The notes beneath the pieces were generated by a model that saw only the letters and a list, made by a program, of their open reading frames with translations, had not been told where the DNA came from and did no database searches. A program made the translations under genes and the position numbers. 51,047 bases of DNA from Clostridia bacterium (lineage in GTDB: Bacteria > Bacillota > Clostridia > Oscillospirales > Acutalibacteraceae), in NCBI GenBank assembly GCA_017436285.1, contig JAFSDL010000031.1, positions 1 through 51,047 on the forward strand, in the 5' to 3' direction. This document shows, piece after piece, positions 7,880-15,588 of the stretch. The number at the start of each line of letters is the position of its first letter. The stretch's first letter is position 1.

Positions 7880-8725
7880 TTAATAATTCAATCTCCACTC
7901 TTCTGTTTGCTCACCCTCAAAGGTGGCAGAACCGCTTATAGAGCCCTTGTGGGCAGAGCCCTCGATATGAAGCGGTATTTTATAATTTGCCGAGGTTACA
8001 AAACCATCTGCATTTATTTTGAGTTCAATGCTTGAACCTTTATAAACAATATCTGCGGAATCGACCTCCATAAAGCTTATATCAAAGCCTGCAACATCAA
8101 GATAACCTACCGCAGAAGCATTGTGCTTGGGAACATCATACATTCCGACGCTTTCCTCAACAAGAGTAAGCTTTATCACATATTCGTTACCTGAACGCTG
8201 AACAGTGGCAGATTTAACACCGCTTTCATCTAACGTAAAGCCATTTCGTTTAGGAAGTATTATAGGAACGGTTTCACCCTCTGAATTAACCGCCTTACCG
8301 TTTTGATAAACAAGAGTTTCCTCAACAGGCTTCACAACCCAACCAAGCATTAAATCAACAACGCTTCGAACAATTCCGCCCGCGCTACATTCTGTAACCT
8401 TGGCAGTAAAGCTTTCTGTGTGATTTACTGTTAAATTCCCTTGAAACGCCTTGGTTTTATTAACGGCATCCTTAGCCTTGGAAATTATCTGTGCTCTGCT
8501 CCACCCTGACGGGTCAGGGAGAACTATATTATTCTGAACACTTGTTTTATTTTCTTCAACTACTTTTGCAGATGTTTCTTGGGGCAAATCATTTTCTATC
8601 TTAACATCTTCTTCAAGCTCCTCTGAAAGCTCTTGCCCTTCTGTTGGTGCAAATGTTAATCCAGGTTTATATATTATTGTGGTATTAATATTATCGGTAT
8701 TTTTCTTATCATTTTCGTTAATCAA
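7880..8725 (-). CDS. Membrane-anchored protein of unknown function, 5' end uncertain
   Basis: From the TTG at 8723-8725 this gives 281 residues: an acidic linker (about 1-60), then an extracytoplasmic-looking, beta-rich domain with no family I recognise. The frame stays open upstream to 8830 and encodes a clear transmembrane segment (KYVLFISAITILIVSILIGV), but that part has no ATG, GTG or TTG start. A GTG at 8832-8834 in another frame encodes a basic start (VKRYKEK) that would join the segment if the A5 run at 8814-8818 had one more base. So the real protein is probably about 315 residues and anchored, with either a frameshift or a sequence error. It lies 19 nt upstream of the radical SAM gene. 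Confidence 0.55.
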   Translation of the reverse strand: MINENDKKNTDNINTTIIYKPGLTFAPTEGQELSEELEEDVKIENDLPQETSAKVVEENKTSVQNNIVLPDPSGWSRAQIISKAKDAVNKTKAFQGNLTVNHTESFTAKVTECSAGGIVRSVVDLMLGWVVKPVEETLVYQNGKAVNSEGETVPIILPKRNGFTLDESGVKSATVQRSGNEYVIKLTLVEESVGMYDVPKHNASAVGYLDVAGFDISFMEVDSADIVYKGSSIELKINADGFVTSANYKIPLHIEGSAHKGSISGSATFEGEQTEEWRLNY

Positions 8726-8840
8726 TAAAACACCAATTAAAATGGATACAATTAAAATCGTAATTGCTGATATAAATAAAACATACTTTCCTATTTTAAA
8801 ATCGCTATCTGCATTTTTCTTTATAACGCTTCACCACACA

Positions 8841-8883
8841 ATAAAAAAACTTAACATCGGCATTTTAATTCACCGATGTTAAG
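8841..8883 (-). terminator. Rho-independent terminator of the two-component operon
   Basis: The minus strand forms a perfect 11-bp stem, CTTAACATCGG / CCGATGTTAAG, with a 12-nt loop, followed by TTTTTTTAT. It starts 12 nt after the kinase stop codon. The next gene begins almost at once, leaving little room for its own promoter. Confidence 0.9.
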
Positions 8884-8895
8884 ATTATGTTAAAA

Positions 8896-9942
8896 TTAAA
8901 TTACAACTGTAAATTCCGAACCTTTTCCTATATCGCTTGCGACTTTAATTTCACCCTCAAGCATATTCACAACCTGCTTAGTCAAGGCGAGACCTAATCC
9001 GTTACCCTCTTGAGAATGGGAGGAGTCGCCCTGATAAAACTTTTCAAAGCAATGCTTTCGGGTTTCTTTAGACATTCCGCATCCGTTATCCGAAACGCGA
9101 ACTACAATTTTCCCGTTTTCTTTTTTGAGTTCAACTGAAATTCGTCCACCGCACGATGTATATTTTATTGCATTTGAAATCAAGTTATTCCAAACAATTT
9201 CCAGAAGAGCTTTATCACTTTTAATTGTAATTTCTTCTAAATCAACATCAATTATCAGTCTTTTCTCTTCTACCATTTCCTCAAATGATAATATACAATG
9301 GCGTATCTGTTCATCCAACATAAATTTTTCTTTTTGAATAATCCCTTGATTTTCAATTCTATTCAACTTGAGAATATTTGTTACAAGGTTAGTTAATGTT
9401 CCGATTGCTTCTGAAAGCAGATTTGTATATTCACGCCTTTTTTCTGCAGATAAATCTTTATTTTGCAATAAATCAGCATACCCCTGTATAACACTTAAAG
9501 GCGTTTTTATTTCGTGAGAAACATCAGCAACAAAATTATTTCTCATGTTTTCTAAAGAAGATATTTCTGTAAGCATTTTATTGAAATTTACCGCAAGATA
9601 ATCCATTTCACTTTTAGGCTTATCAAAAAACTCAGGAACGCGTGCATCAAAATCTCCTTTTGCCACTTTATTTGCCGCAACACATACTGCTTTAATTTTA
9701 TTATAATATACTCTTCCTTTCACCAAATATATCAAACAAGCAGAAATCGTACAACCGAGTAAAAGATATAAAATTCCTATTAAAGCCAATGAAGATGTAC
9801 CTAAACCTTTACTCATTGCTGTTGTAAGAATCAAAACCAAAAATGTTCCGTTTAGTGCAACGATAAAAAACACTGCAAAAAACTCAACAATAAAATTTCT
9901 TAATCTGCTAGCGAAAGTTTTTTCGTTTTTGTCAAATCTCAT
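8896..9942 (-). CDS. Sensor histidine kinase
   Basis: This is the membrane kinase of a two-component system. It has two transmembrane helices (about 17-41 and 50-74) with almost no external loop, a HAMP-like linker (about 75-130), and a HisKA dimerisation helix with phospho-acceptor His143 in FVADVSHEIKTPL. The ATPase domain shows NNLISNAIKYT (N box), VSDNGCGMS (G1) and GNGLGLALTKQVV (G2). Lacking a sensor domain, it probably senses a membrane or intramembrane signal. It overlaps the response-regulator stop by 4 nt (ATGA). The ligand is not deducible. Confidence 0.95.
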   Translation of the reverse strand: MRFDKNEKTFASRLRNFIVEFFAVFFIVALNGTFLVLILTTAMSKGLGTSSLALIGILYLLLGCTISACLIYLVKGRVYYNKIKAVCVAANKVAKGDFDARVPEFFDKPKSEMDYLAVNFNKMLTEISSLENMRNNFVADVSHEIKTPLSVIQGYADLLQNKDLSAEKRREYTNLLSEAIGTLTNLVTNILKLNRIENQGIIQKEKFMLDEQIRHCILSFEEMVEEKRLIIDVDLEEITIKSDKALLEIVWNNLISNAIKYTSCGGRISVELKKENGKIVVRVSDNGCGMSKETRKHCFEKFYQGDSSHSQEGNGLGLALTKQVVNMLEGEIKVASDIGKGSEFTVVI

Positions 9943-10613
9943 ACAAGAATCACCGCCTTGTAGCCTAAGCCGTGAACGGTTACTATTTCAATATCCTTAC
10001 AGGCTGAAAGCTTACCTCTGAGCTTTGTTATAAAAACATCTACTGTTCGTGGTGAGCTTTCGCTTTCGTAACCCCAAAACTCATCCATAAGCTGAGTTCT
10101 TGTAAAGGTTCTTTTGGGGTAAGACAAAAGTTTGAATAAAACATTAAATTCTTTTACTGTCAATTGCAGATTGGCTCCATTATAATAAGCTGAACATTCA
10201 ATAGCATCCAACACTAAATCACCAACAACAATTTTACTTTTGTTTGAAATATTTGCTCTTTTCAAAATTGCTTCTATTCGGAAAACAAGCTCCTTCATTA
10301 CAACAGGCTTGACGATATAATCATCAATACCCATCCTGTAACCTTTTTCTTTCGACTGAAAATCATCTCTTGCGGTCAGAAAAAGAAATGGGATATCTTT
10401 ATTGATTGCACGCACCTGCTCTGCAAACTCAAAGCCATCCATATCCTTCATCATTATATCAGAGATAATCATATCAAAGTGAAGCTTTTCCATTTCATTA
10501 AGTGCCTCAGACACACCACTGCAGCCCACAACATTATATCCTGCATCTGTAAGATACGAGCAAACAATGCGGTTAAACTGAGCATCATCTTCAACAAGCA
10601 AAACGCAAACCAT
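9939..10613 (-). CDS. OmpR-family response regulator
   Basis: This DNA-binding partner of the adjacent kinase has an N-terminal receiver with the acidic pocket VEDD, phospho-acceptor Asp52 in IISDIMMKDMDGF, the T of LTARDD and Lys in YIVKPV. A C-terminal winged helix contains RTFTRTQLMDEFWGY and SPRTVDVFITKLRGKL. The ATG at 10613 is chosen because GGAGG lies 8 nt before it; a 9-codon upstream extension has no ribosome site. Three 8-bp direct repeats lie in the leader (separate entry) and could be an autoregulatory site. Confidence 0.94.
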   Translation of the reverse strand: MVCVLLVEDDAQFNRIVCSYLTDAGYNVVGCSGVSEALNEMEKLHFDMIISDIMMKDMDGFEFAEQVRAINKDIPFLFLTARDDFQSKEKGYRMGIDDYIVKPVVMKELVFRIEAILKRANISNKSKIVVGDLVLDAIECSAYYNGANLQLTVKEFNVLFKLLSYPKRTFTRTQLMDEFWGYESESSPRTVDVFITKLRGKLSACKDIEIVTVHGLGYKAVILV

Positions 10614-10644
10614 CTTATAACCTCCGACAGAAAAATACAACTAA

Positions 10645-10668
10645 ATAACTATATAACTCTATAACTAT
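10645..10668. repeat. Three tandem 8-bp repeats upstream of the response regulator
   Basis: The sequence ATAACTAT / ATAACTCT / ATAACTAT occurs in direct tandem, 32 nt before the start codon. OmpR-type regulators often bind direct repeats, so this is a candidate operator, but low complexity is equally possible. Confidence 0.4.
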
Positions 10669-10707
10669 TTTACATTAATAATATTAACATTTTGTTAAAA
10701 CGGGGGC

Positions 10708-10746
10708 AAATAAATAACTCCAAAGAACTTTATGTGTTCTTCGGAG
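10708..10746 (-). terminator. Terminator-like hairpin at the end of the EamA permease gene
   Basis: An 11-bp stem (10718-10728 with 10736-10746, one G-U pair) spans the stop codon at 10730. On the minus strand it is followed by TTATTTATTT. The tail is weak for a classical terminator, but no other candidate exists between the permease and the divergent leader. Confidence 0.5.
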
Positions 10747-11677
10747 CTTTGTTTGATTTTATTAACTTTTCAACCGGCAACTGAGCGAGGATTATTGCTA
10801 TAAACACAAGGGCGCAACCGAATATTTCGTTTCCTGTTAATCTTTCACCAAAAAATGCACCTGCCAATGCGGCAAAAACAGATTCAAGGCTCATTAAAAG
10901 GCTTGCAACTGTTGGGTTAAGATTTTTCTGCGCCACAATCTGAAGAGTAAAGGCAATACCCGAGGACATAACACCTGCATAGAAAATAGCAAACCAGGTT
11001 CTTGAAATTGCATCCGGGTCGGGATTCTCAAAAATGAACATTCCTATTGCAGAAATAACGGCAGAAACAAAGAACTGAACAAGGGAAAGGCGAACGCCAT
11101 CAACAAATTGAATAAAGTGGTCTACTATCAAAATCTGAACAGCAAAAAGGAATGCACAAAGTATAAGAAGAAAATCTCCCATACTTATGCTCCCTGCTTC
11201 AGTAACACAAAGGAAATACATACCGCAGGTTGCAATAACAATGCAAACCCAGAGAATAGGCTTGACCTTCCTTTTAAGAAACAAGCCCAAAATCGGAACT
11301 ATGAGAATATAGAGGGTTGTTAAAAAGCCTGCTTTACCAACACTCGAATACATAATCCCGTACTGCTGAACCAATGAAGCAAGGCAAACAGAGCTACCGC
11401 AAAGAAGACCGCCTATAATTAGCTTTTTAGAAAAAAATGTTTTATTTTCATTATGCGGTCCGTTGCCGATTGACTTTTTATTCTTCTTCATTATAGCCAA
11501 TGAAACAGGTGTAAGAAAAACTACTGCGAGACAGGACCTTAAACATAAGAATGTGAAATTGCCGATTTCTTCAAGACCTTTGCTCTGAGCAACAAAAGCA
11601 GTACCCCAGATAAAAGCAGCTATTGTTAACAGCAACGATGAAACCAATGCTTTGGATTTAGTGACTTTTTCTTCCAT
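10730..11677 (-). CDS. EamA/DMT-family permease
   Basis: This integral membrane transporter of the drug/metabolite superfamily has ten predicted helices in two homologous halves of five. Typical features are the first-helix segment ALVSSLLLTIAAFIWGTAFV, FLCLRSCLAVVFL, and the second-half repeat ending SLLMSLESVFAALAGAFFGERLTGNE, an EamA hallmark. Members export amino acids or other metabolites; the substrate is unknown. The ATG at 11677 (5 nt after GAGG) is preferred to the GTG two codons earlier. It follows mcsB by 17 nt and may be co-transcribed. Confidence 0.9.
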   Translation of the reverse strand: MEEKVTKSKALVSSLLLTIAAFIWGTAFVAQSKGLEEIGNFTFLCLRSCLAVVFLTPVSLAIMKKNKKSIGNGPHNENKTFFSKKLIIGGLLCGSSVCLASLVQQYGIMYSSVGKAGFLTTLYILIVPILGLFLKRKVKPILWVCIVIATCGMYFLCVTEAGSISMGDFLLILCAFLFAVQILIVDHFIQFVDGVRLSLVQFFVSAVISAIGMFIFENPDPDAISRTWFAIFYAGVMSSGIAFTLQIVAQKNLNPTVASLLMSLESVFAALAGAFFGERLTGNEIFGCALVFIAIILAQLPVEKLIKSNKAPKNT

Positions 11678-11694
11678 ATTCACCTCTACTGCTC

Positions 11695-12705
11695 TTATGC
11701 CAGATTTTGTCTCACAAGCTGAGCCCGTAATTTATCTCTTTCAATTCTATCAAGGGGTCTGTCAACAGAAAGAGAAATTGTTGCAGGCTGCATATGAATC
11801 ATAAGTGCTTCAATCTGCGCACAATCCATATTGATTATGCCTTTAACCGCACCAAGACGAACAAGAGAGATGAGCTCCATAAACTCATTTGTATCAATCA
11901 TTCTTGCATATTTCAAAACACCATAGGCTCTGAAAATTCTATCCTCAGTAACAGGAGCTTTAAAAATCTCTTCCCTTGCAACTCTTTCCTGAGCCGCAAT
12001 CTGAAGCGCGATTGATTTAAGGTTTTCAATTGCCGCTTTCTCGGAAATACCAAGGGTTATGGTATTGCTCAAGCGGAACAAATCTCCCTTTGCCGCCGCA
12101 CCCTCACCATAGGATCCACGAAGAGAAAGACCTAACTTAGAAACGGTTGTTATAAGCTTTGTAATCTGAGAAGAGGTTACAAGAGCAGGAAGATGAAGAA
12201 CTACCGAGGCTTTCATACCCGTGCCCAAGGCAGTCGGGTCCTGAGTAAGATAACCGAGCCTTTCATCAAAAGCAAACTGAAGCTTTTCGCTTAACTGACT
12301 ATCAATTCTATCGGCAGTTCTGTAAGCTTCATCAAGAGCAAAGCCTGCATACATAACCTGAAGTCTGATATGGTCCTCCTCGTTAAGCATAACACTGACC
12401 GCTTCATCCTCTGTAAGAAGAAGCGCTCTGCCATCGCGGGAAGAGGCAAATTCAGGACTTACTAAATGCCTTTCCGCAAGAGAAACCACCTCTGCCTGAG
12501 AAAGAGTTTTCATTTCATAATAATTAAAGGAATAATCCTTTATATCCTCTGTTGCATTTTTAATAACTGAATTAACCTTTAATTTATCCTGCATTGAAAG
12601 GCTCGCAGGAAAGGGAAACCGCTTTATATTACGGGCAAGGTGGATGCTTGTGCTGATAACAACATCATTCTGAGCACCTGTACCCAGATACCATTTTGCG
12701 CTCAT
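11695..12705 (-). CDS. mcsB: McsB-like protein arginine kinase homologue, probably impaired
   Basis: McsB phosphorylates arginines on proteins and marks them for ClpCP. The 336-residue protein aligns along the family: NEEDHIRLQ (108-116), GTGMKASVVLHLPALV, RGSYGEG (196-202), SNTITLG and ERDKLRAQLVR near the end. Expected active-site residues are altered. S-S-R-I-R-L-A-R-N is STSIHLARN (18-26), losing two nucleotide-binding arginines; S-C-P-T-N is QDPTA (155-159), losing the reactive-site cysteine; and R in G-L-R-A-S is Lys165. It overlaps mcsA by 4 nt (ATGA). Neither ctsR nor clpC is present here. It may act as an adaptor or regulator rather than a kinase. Confidence 0.85.
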   Translation of the reverse strand: MSAKWYLGTGAQNDVVISTSIHLARNIKRFPFPASLSMQDKLKVNSVIKNATEDIKDYSFNYYEMKTLSQAEVVSLAERHLVSPEFASSRDGRALLLTEDEAVSVMLNEEDHIRLQVMYAGFALDEAYRTADRIDSQLSEKLQFAFDERLGYLTQDPTALGTGMKASVVLHLPALVTSSQITKLITTVSKLGLSLRGSYGEGAAAKGDLFRLSNTITLGISEKAAIENLKSIALQIAAQERVAREEIFKAPVTEDRIFRAYGVLKYARMIDTNEFMELISLVRLGAVKGIINMDCAQIEALMIHMQPATISLSVDRPLDRIERDKLRAQLVRQNLA

Positions 12706-13193
12706 TGGTTCTCCCCTCCTGCCATTAATATTGAATTAATTTCATCGCGGATTTTAACTGCGGATTCAAAATCCTGCTGACGAACTGCTTCTTCCAATTG
12801 CGCCTTCAGATTTTCCAATCTGTTGGAAGCGTTATTGGCTCCCGCAGGCTTTTTGCCCATATGAGTGCTTTTACCGTGAATACGCTGTATTGACGGAAGA
12901 AGCTTATCATAAAAAGCGGTATAACACTCTGCACAACCCATTTTTCCGTCCTTTGCAATTTCTTCAAAGCTTTTATTACAGAACGGACAACGAACAGTAT
13001 TGGAAGAATGCTCACCCTTCAAGAGAAAATCACTGAGAAAATCAGAAAAGCCTAAGCCGAAGCCTGAAAAAGCCTCTCCATAGCCTAAGGAACGGGCACA
13101 ATCTGAGCAAAGATGCACCTCTGCCGCCCTTCCGTTTATAATACGCTTCATATGCATATTTGCTTCATTTTTATTGCAATGCTGACAAAGCAT
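12702..13193 (-). CDS. mcsA: McsA-like zinc-finger/UVR-motif protein
   Basis: McsA is the zinc-binding partner and activator of McsB. Four CxxC pairs are visible: CQHC (3-6), CSDC (about 29-32), CPFC and CAEC. A C-terminal UVR helix pair (LENLKAQLEEAVRQQDFESA) of the type found in UvrB/UvrC follows. The length of 163 residues is near the family's 170-185. The ribosome site AGAGGTGA lies 5 nt before the ATG, and an own promoter lies upstream. It is coupled to mcsB by an ATGA overlap, the usual order, but the flanking ctsR and clpC genes of the classical operon are missing. Confidence 0.88.
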   Translation of the reverse strand: MLCQHCNKNEANMHMKRIINGRAAEVHLCSDCARSLGYGEAFSGFGLGFSDFLSDFLLKGEHSSNTVRCPFCNKSFEEIAKDGKMGCAECYTAFYDKLLPSIQRIHGKSTHMGKKPAGANNASNRLENLKAQLEEAVRQQDFESAVKIRDEINSILMAGGENQ

Positions 13194-13237
13194 AAAATCA
13201 CCTCTTTATTTCAAGGTTAAATACTAATTCTTATTTA

Positions 13238-13266
13238 ATTATACGACAAATTTCTTAACAATTCAA
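13238..13266 (-). promoter_or_regulatory. Promoter of mcsA-mcsB
   Basis: The minus strand has TTGAAT (13261-13266), a 17-nt spacer and TATAAT (13238-13243), 45 nt before mcsA. The -35 overlaps the stop codon of the small acidic gene upstream. I saw no CtsR-type heptad repeat (GGTCAAA). Confidence 0.65.
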
Positions 13267-13412
13267 TAACTGTCGTCATCAAAATCTTCGAAATCGTCAA
13301 ATATATAATCAAAATCCTCTGCATATTCGTAATCATAGTCATCTGCCAACAAATCACGAAAATCTGCAGGATTATGCTTTTTATATTTATCGTAATCAAA
13401 GCTAAAGCCCAT
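13263..13412 (-). CDS. Small, highly acidic protein (49 aa)
   Basis: This short gene starts with ATG at 13410-13412, with a good GGAGGG site 7 nt upstream, and stops with TGA at 13263-13265. The 49-residue product starts MGFSFDYDKYKKHNPADF and then becomes almost purely Asp/Glu/Tyr/Phe (for example YDYEYAEDFDYIFDDFEDFD). I know no family for it. The strong ribosome site, the non-random composition and the position directly before mcsA make it credible. It could be an acidic adaptor or nucleic-acid mimic, but that is inference. Confidence 0.6.
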   Translation of the reverse strand: MGFSFDYDKYKKHNPADFRDLLADDYDYEYAEDFDYIFDDFEDFDDDSY

Positions 13413-13528
13413 TTTCAATCCCTCCAATATATTATTTCGGTTTTATTCTTTTCATTAAACAAATATATATTCTCTTTGTAACAAAAAAATCTGAATATCA
13501 TATTATGCATTGAAAGGGGGTTAAGAGA

Positions 13529-13672
13529 ATGGGTTGCCTTTTCAATAATGGTAATAGCTGCACTTGGATTATCATCCTTATAATCCTCGTTTTGTTCTGC
13601 GGTAACGGTAACGGTTGCGGTAATGGTTGCGGTAATGATTGCGGTTGCAATAACAACTGCGGTTGCTGCTGA
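13529..13672 (+). CDS. Small Cys/Gly/Asn-rich membrane peptide (47 aa)
   Basis: The ATG at 13529 follows AAAGGGGG by 8 nt. The product has a short head (MGCLFNNGNSCTW), a hydrophobic helix (IIILIILVLFC) and a tail of repeated C-G-N units ending CNNNCGCC. It contains 10 cysteines in 47 residues. Similar short Cys/Gly-rich peptides occur among spore-coat and inner-membrane proteins of Clostridia. A CATATTAT element at about 13498-13505 could be a sigma-E/K -10, in keeping with sporulation, but this is weak. A strong terminator follows. The function is unknown. Confidence 0.65.
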   Translation: MGCLFNNGNSCTWIIILIILVLFCGNGNGCGNGCGNDCGCNNNCGCC

Positions 13673-13688
13673 TTAAATTAAAAAGCGA

Positions 13689-13724
13689 GACTCTGTCACC
13701 TTAAACGACAGAGTCTTGTTTTTT
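13689..13724. terminator. Bidirectional Rho-independent terminator
   Basis: The perfect 9-bp stem GACTCTGTC / GACAGAGTC (13689-13697, 13707-13715) has T-rich tails on both strands: TTGTTTTTT on plus, TCGCTTTTTAATTT on minus. It ends the Cys-rich peptide gene on the plus strand and the pgm/micropeptide transcript on the minus strand. Confidence 0.9.
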
Positions 13725-13818
13725 AGAATATCACACTGAATATCACTGATACCACACCAAGAAGCATCAGCCCTGCCATAACAAAGCAGATAACCTTTTT
13801 AGCCTTATCTGAAAACAT
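13723..13818 (-). CDS. 31-aa single-helix membrane micropeptide coupled to phosphoglucomutase
   Basis: The ATG (13816-13818) shares one base with the phosphoglucomutase stop (TAATG), the same coupling seen in the folate operon. The 31 residues are MFSDKAKKV followed by a hydrophobic helix (CFVMAGLMLLGVVSVIFSVIF) up to the stop at 13723-13725. The basic head, single helix and tight coupling argue for a real membrane micropeptide. No family is known to me. The stop codon lies in the T-tract of the bidirectional terminator. Confidence 0.55.
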   Translation of the reverse strand: MFSDKAKKVICFVMAGLMLLGVVSVIFSVIF

Positions 13819-15521
13819 TATTCAATACCAAGAAGAGCCTTAACGCTTTCGGAAATAACTGAAAGCTTATTCTCTGCTTCCTCTCTTGAAGATGCTTTTG
13901 CAGTAATGTAAATTTTGATTTTGGGCTCTGTGCCTGAGGGTCTTACAATTACTGTATCGCCACTTTCCATTCTGTAGGAAAGCACATTTGATTTAGGAAG
14001 ACCGGTTGCACCATCTGTTGTGATGCCTGTTTTATAGTCGCCAACCCAAACAACCTTACTGCCGTTGATTTCCTTGGGAGGCTCGTTACGAAGTGCTTCC
14101 ATCATATCTGCCATTTTCTGCATACCTGCGGCACCCTCGAAGGCATAGTTATCAAGCTGATTGAAGAAATAACCGTATTTCTCGTAAACAGTGTTCATAA
14201 ACTGCCAGAGAGTAATACCCTGAGCTTTATAAAATGCTGCCATTTCGCAGATAATCATTGCGGCATTAACGCCATCCTTATCACGAGCGTGGGCACCTGT
14301 AAGGTAGCCGTAGCTCTCTTCAAGACCGAGAACATATCTGTCTGCCTCACCCTTTTCATCAAGCTCTGTTACAAGCTCGCCGATATACTTGAAGCCTGTG
14401 AGAAGGTCCGCCATTTCAGCACCATATTCCTTACAAATAGCAGAAATAAGAGGTGTTGTAACAATAGTTTTAACAACAACGGGCTTCTCGGGAAGCTTAC
14501 CCTTCTCTTTAAGCTGAGAAAGAAGGTATTCGCAAAGCATTGCGCCAACCTCGTTACCTGTCATAAGCTTATATTCGCCGTTATCACGGACTGCAATACC
14601 AACACGGTCACAGTCAGGGTCAGTTGCAAGCATAAGGTCTGCAGGGAATTCCTCTGTCATTTTAAGACCTTCCTCAAACACCTGACGGATTTCAGGGTTG
14701 GGATAAGGACAAGTTGGGAAATTGCCATCGGGCTTTTCCTGAGCCTTAACAACTCTCAAATCCTCAACGCCTAATTTTTTGAGAACACGGCGAACAGGCT
14801 TGTTACCTGTACCGTTAAGAGGTGTATAAAGAACCTTAAGACCTGATTTTTTAACAACATCGGGGTTGATTGAGCAATTGAGAACAGCTTCAATAAATTC
14901 ATCCTTAAGCCAATCCTCAATATAATCAACCATATCGTCTGCAAGAGCATCCTCAAAGCTCATACGCTTAACACCATCAAACATATCAACCTTTTTCATA
15001 TATTCATAGGTTTTTGCTGCGCCCTCATCAGTAATCTGGAAGCCTCTGGGATCATAGCATTTGAAGCCATTGTATTTTGAAGGATTGTGGCTTGCAGTAA
15101 GCACAATACCGGAAGAGCAACCAAGTCTTCTGACTGCGAATGAAAGCATAGGTGTGGGCATAAGCTCGGGATAAATATAAACCTTAATACCGTTTGCCGC
15201 AAGAACGCATGCAGCACATTCTGCAAAAACATCGGATTTGATACGGGAGTCATAAGCAATTGCAACGCTGGGCTCGTCGAATTCTTCGTTAAGATAATCT
15301 GCAAGACCCTGAGTTGCCTGAGCAACTGTATAAACATTCATTCTGTTTGTGCCTGCACCGATAACACCACGAAGACCGCCTGTACCGAACTCGAGATTTT
15401 TATAAAATCTGTCAAGTATTGCTTCCTCATCGCCCTCAATGGATTTAAGCTCATCCTGCAAATCGCTGTCAAGAACTGCTTTTTTCTTCCAAAGGTCGTA
15501 AAGAGCTTTTATATCATTCAT
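13818..15521 (-). CDS. Phosphoglucomutase/phosphomannomutase (alpha-D-phosphohexomutase)
   Basis: The enzyme interconverts glucose 1- and 6-phosphate (or the mannose analogues) for glycogen, UDP-glucose and surface sugars. The 567 residues show the four family signatures: active-site phosphoserine TASHNP, metal loop DPDCDR, sugar loop GLEESYGY and phosphate loop RPSGTEPKIKIY. Length and motif spacing fit the PgcA-type family of Firmicutes. It has its own promoter (TTGATT-17-TATACT) and GGAGAG before the ATG. The downstream micropeptide is translationally coupled. The precise sugar specificity cannot be read from the sequence. Confidence 0.95.
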   Translation of the reverse strand: MNDIKALYDLWKKKAVLDSDLQDELKSIEGDEEAILDRFYKNLEFGTGGLRGVIGAGTNRMNVYTVAQATQGLADYLNEEFDEPSVAIAYDSRIKSDVFAECAACVLAANGIKVYIYPELMPTPMLSFAVRRLGCSSGIVLTASHNPSKYNGFKCYDPRGFQITDEGAAKTYEYMKKVDMFDGVKRMSFEDALADDMVDYIEDWLKDEFIEAVLNCSINPDVVKKSGLKVLYTPLNGTGNKPVRRVLKKLGVEDLRVVKAQEKPDGNFPTCPYPNPEIRQVFEEGLKMTEEFPADLMLATDPDCDRVGIAVRDNGEYKLMTGNEVGAMLCEYLLSQLKEKGKLPEKPVVVKTIVTTPLISAICKEYGAEMADLLTGFKYIGELVTELDEKGEADRYVLGLEESYGYLTGAHARDKDGVNAAMIICEMAAFYKAQGITLWQFMNTVYEKYGYFFNQLDNYAFEGAAGMQKMADMMEALRNEPPKEINGSKVVWVGDYKTGITTDGATGLPKSNVLSYRMESGDTVIVRPSGTEPKIKIYITAKASSREEAENKLSVISESVKALLGIE

Positions 15522-15559
15522 CGGAATCTCTCCTTAATTAAATTTCTTTTACTTTTTAA

Positions 15560-15588
15560 GTATATCACTAAAGTCCGTTAAAATCAAT
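15560..15588 (-). promoter_or_regulatory. Promoter of the phosphoglucomutase gene
   Basis: The minus strand has TTGATT (15583-15588), a 17-nt spacer and TATACT (15560-15565), 38 nt before the ATG. The -35 overlaps the end of the flavodoxin-like gene, so pgm can be expressed independently of the long upstream operon. Confidence 0.6.
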
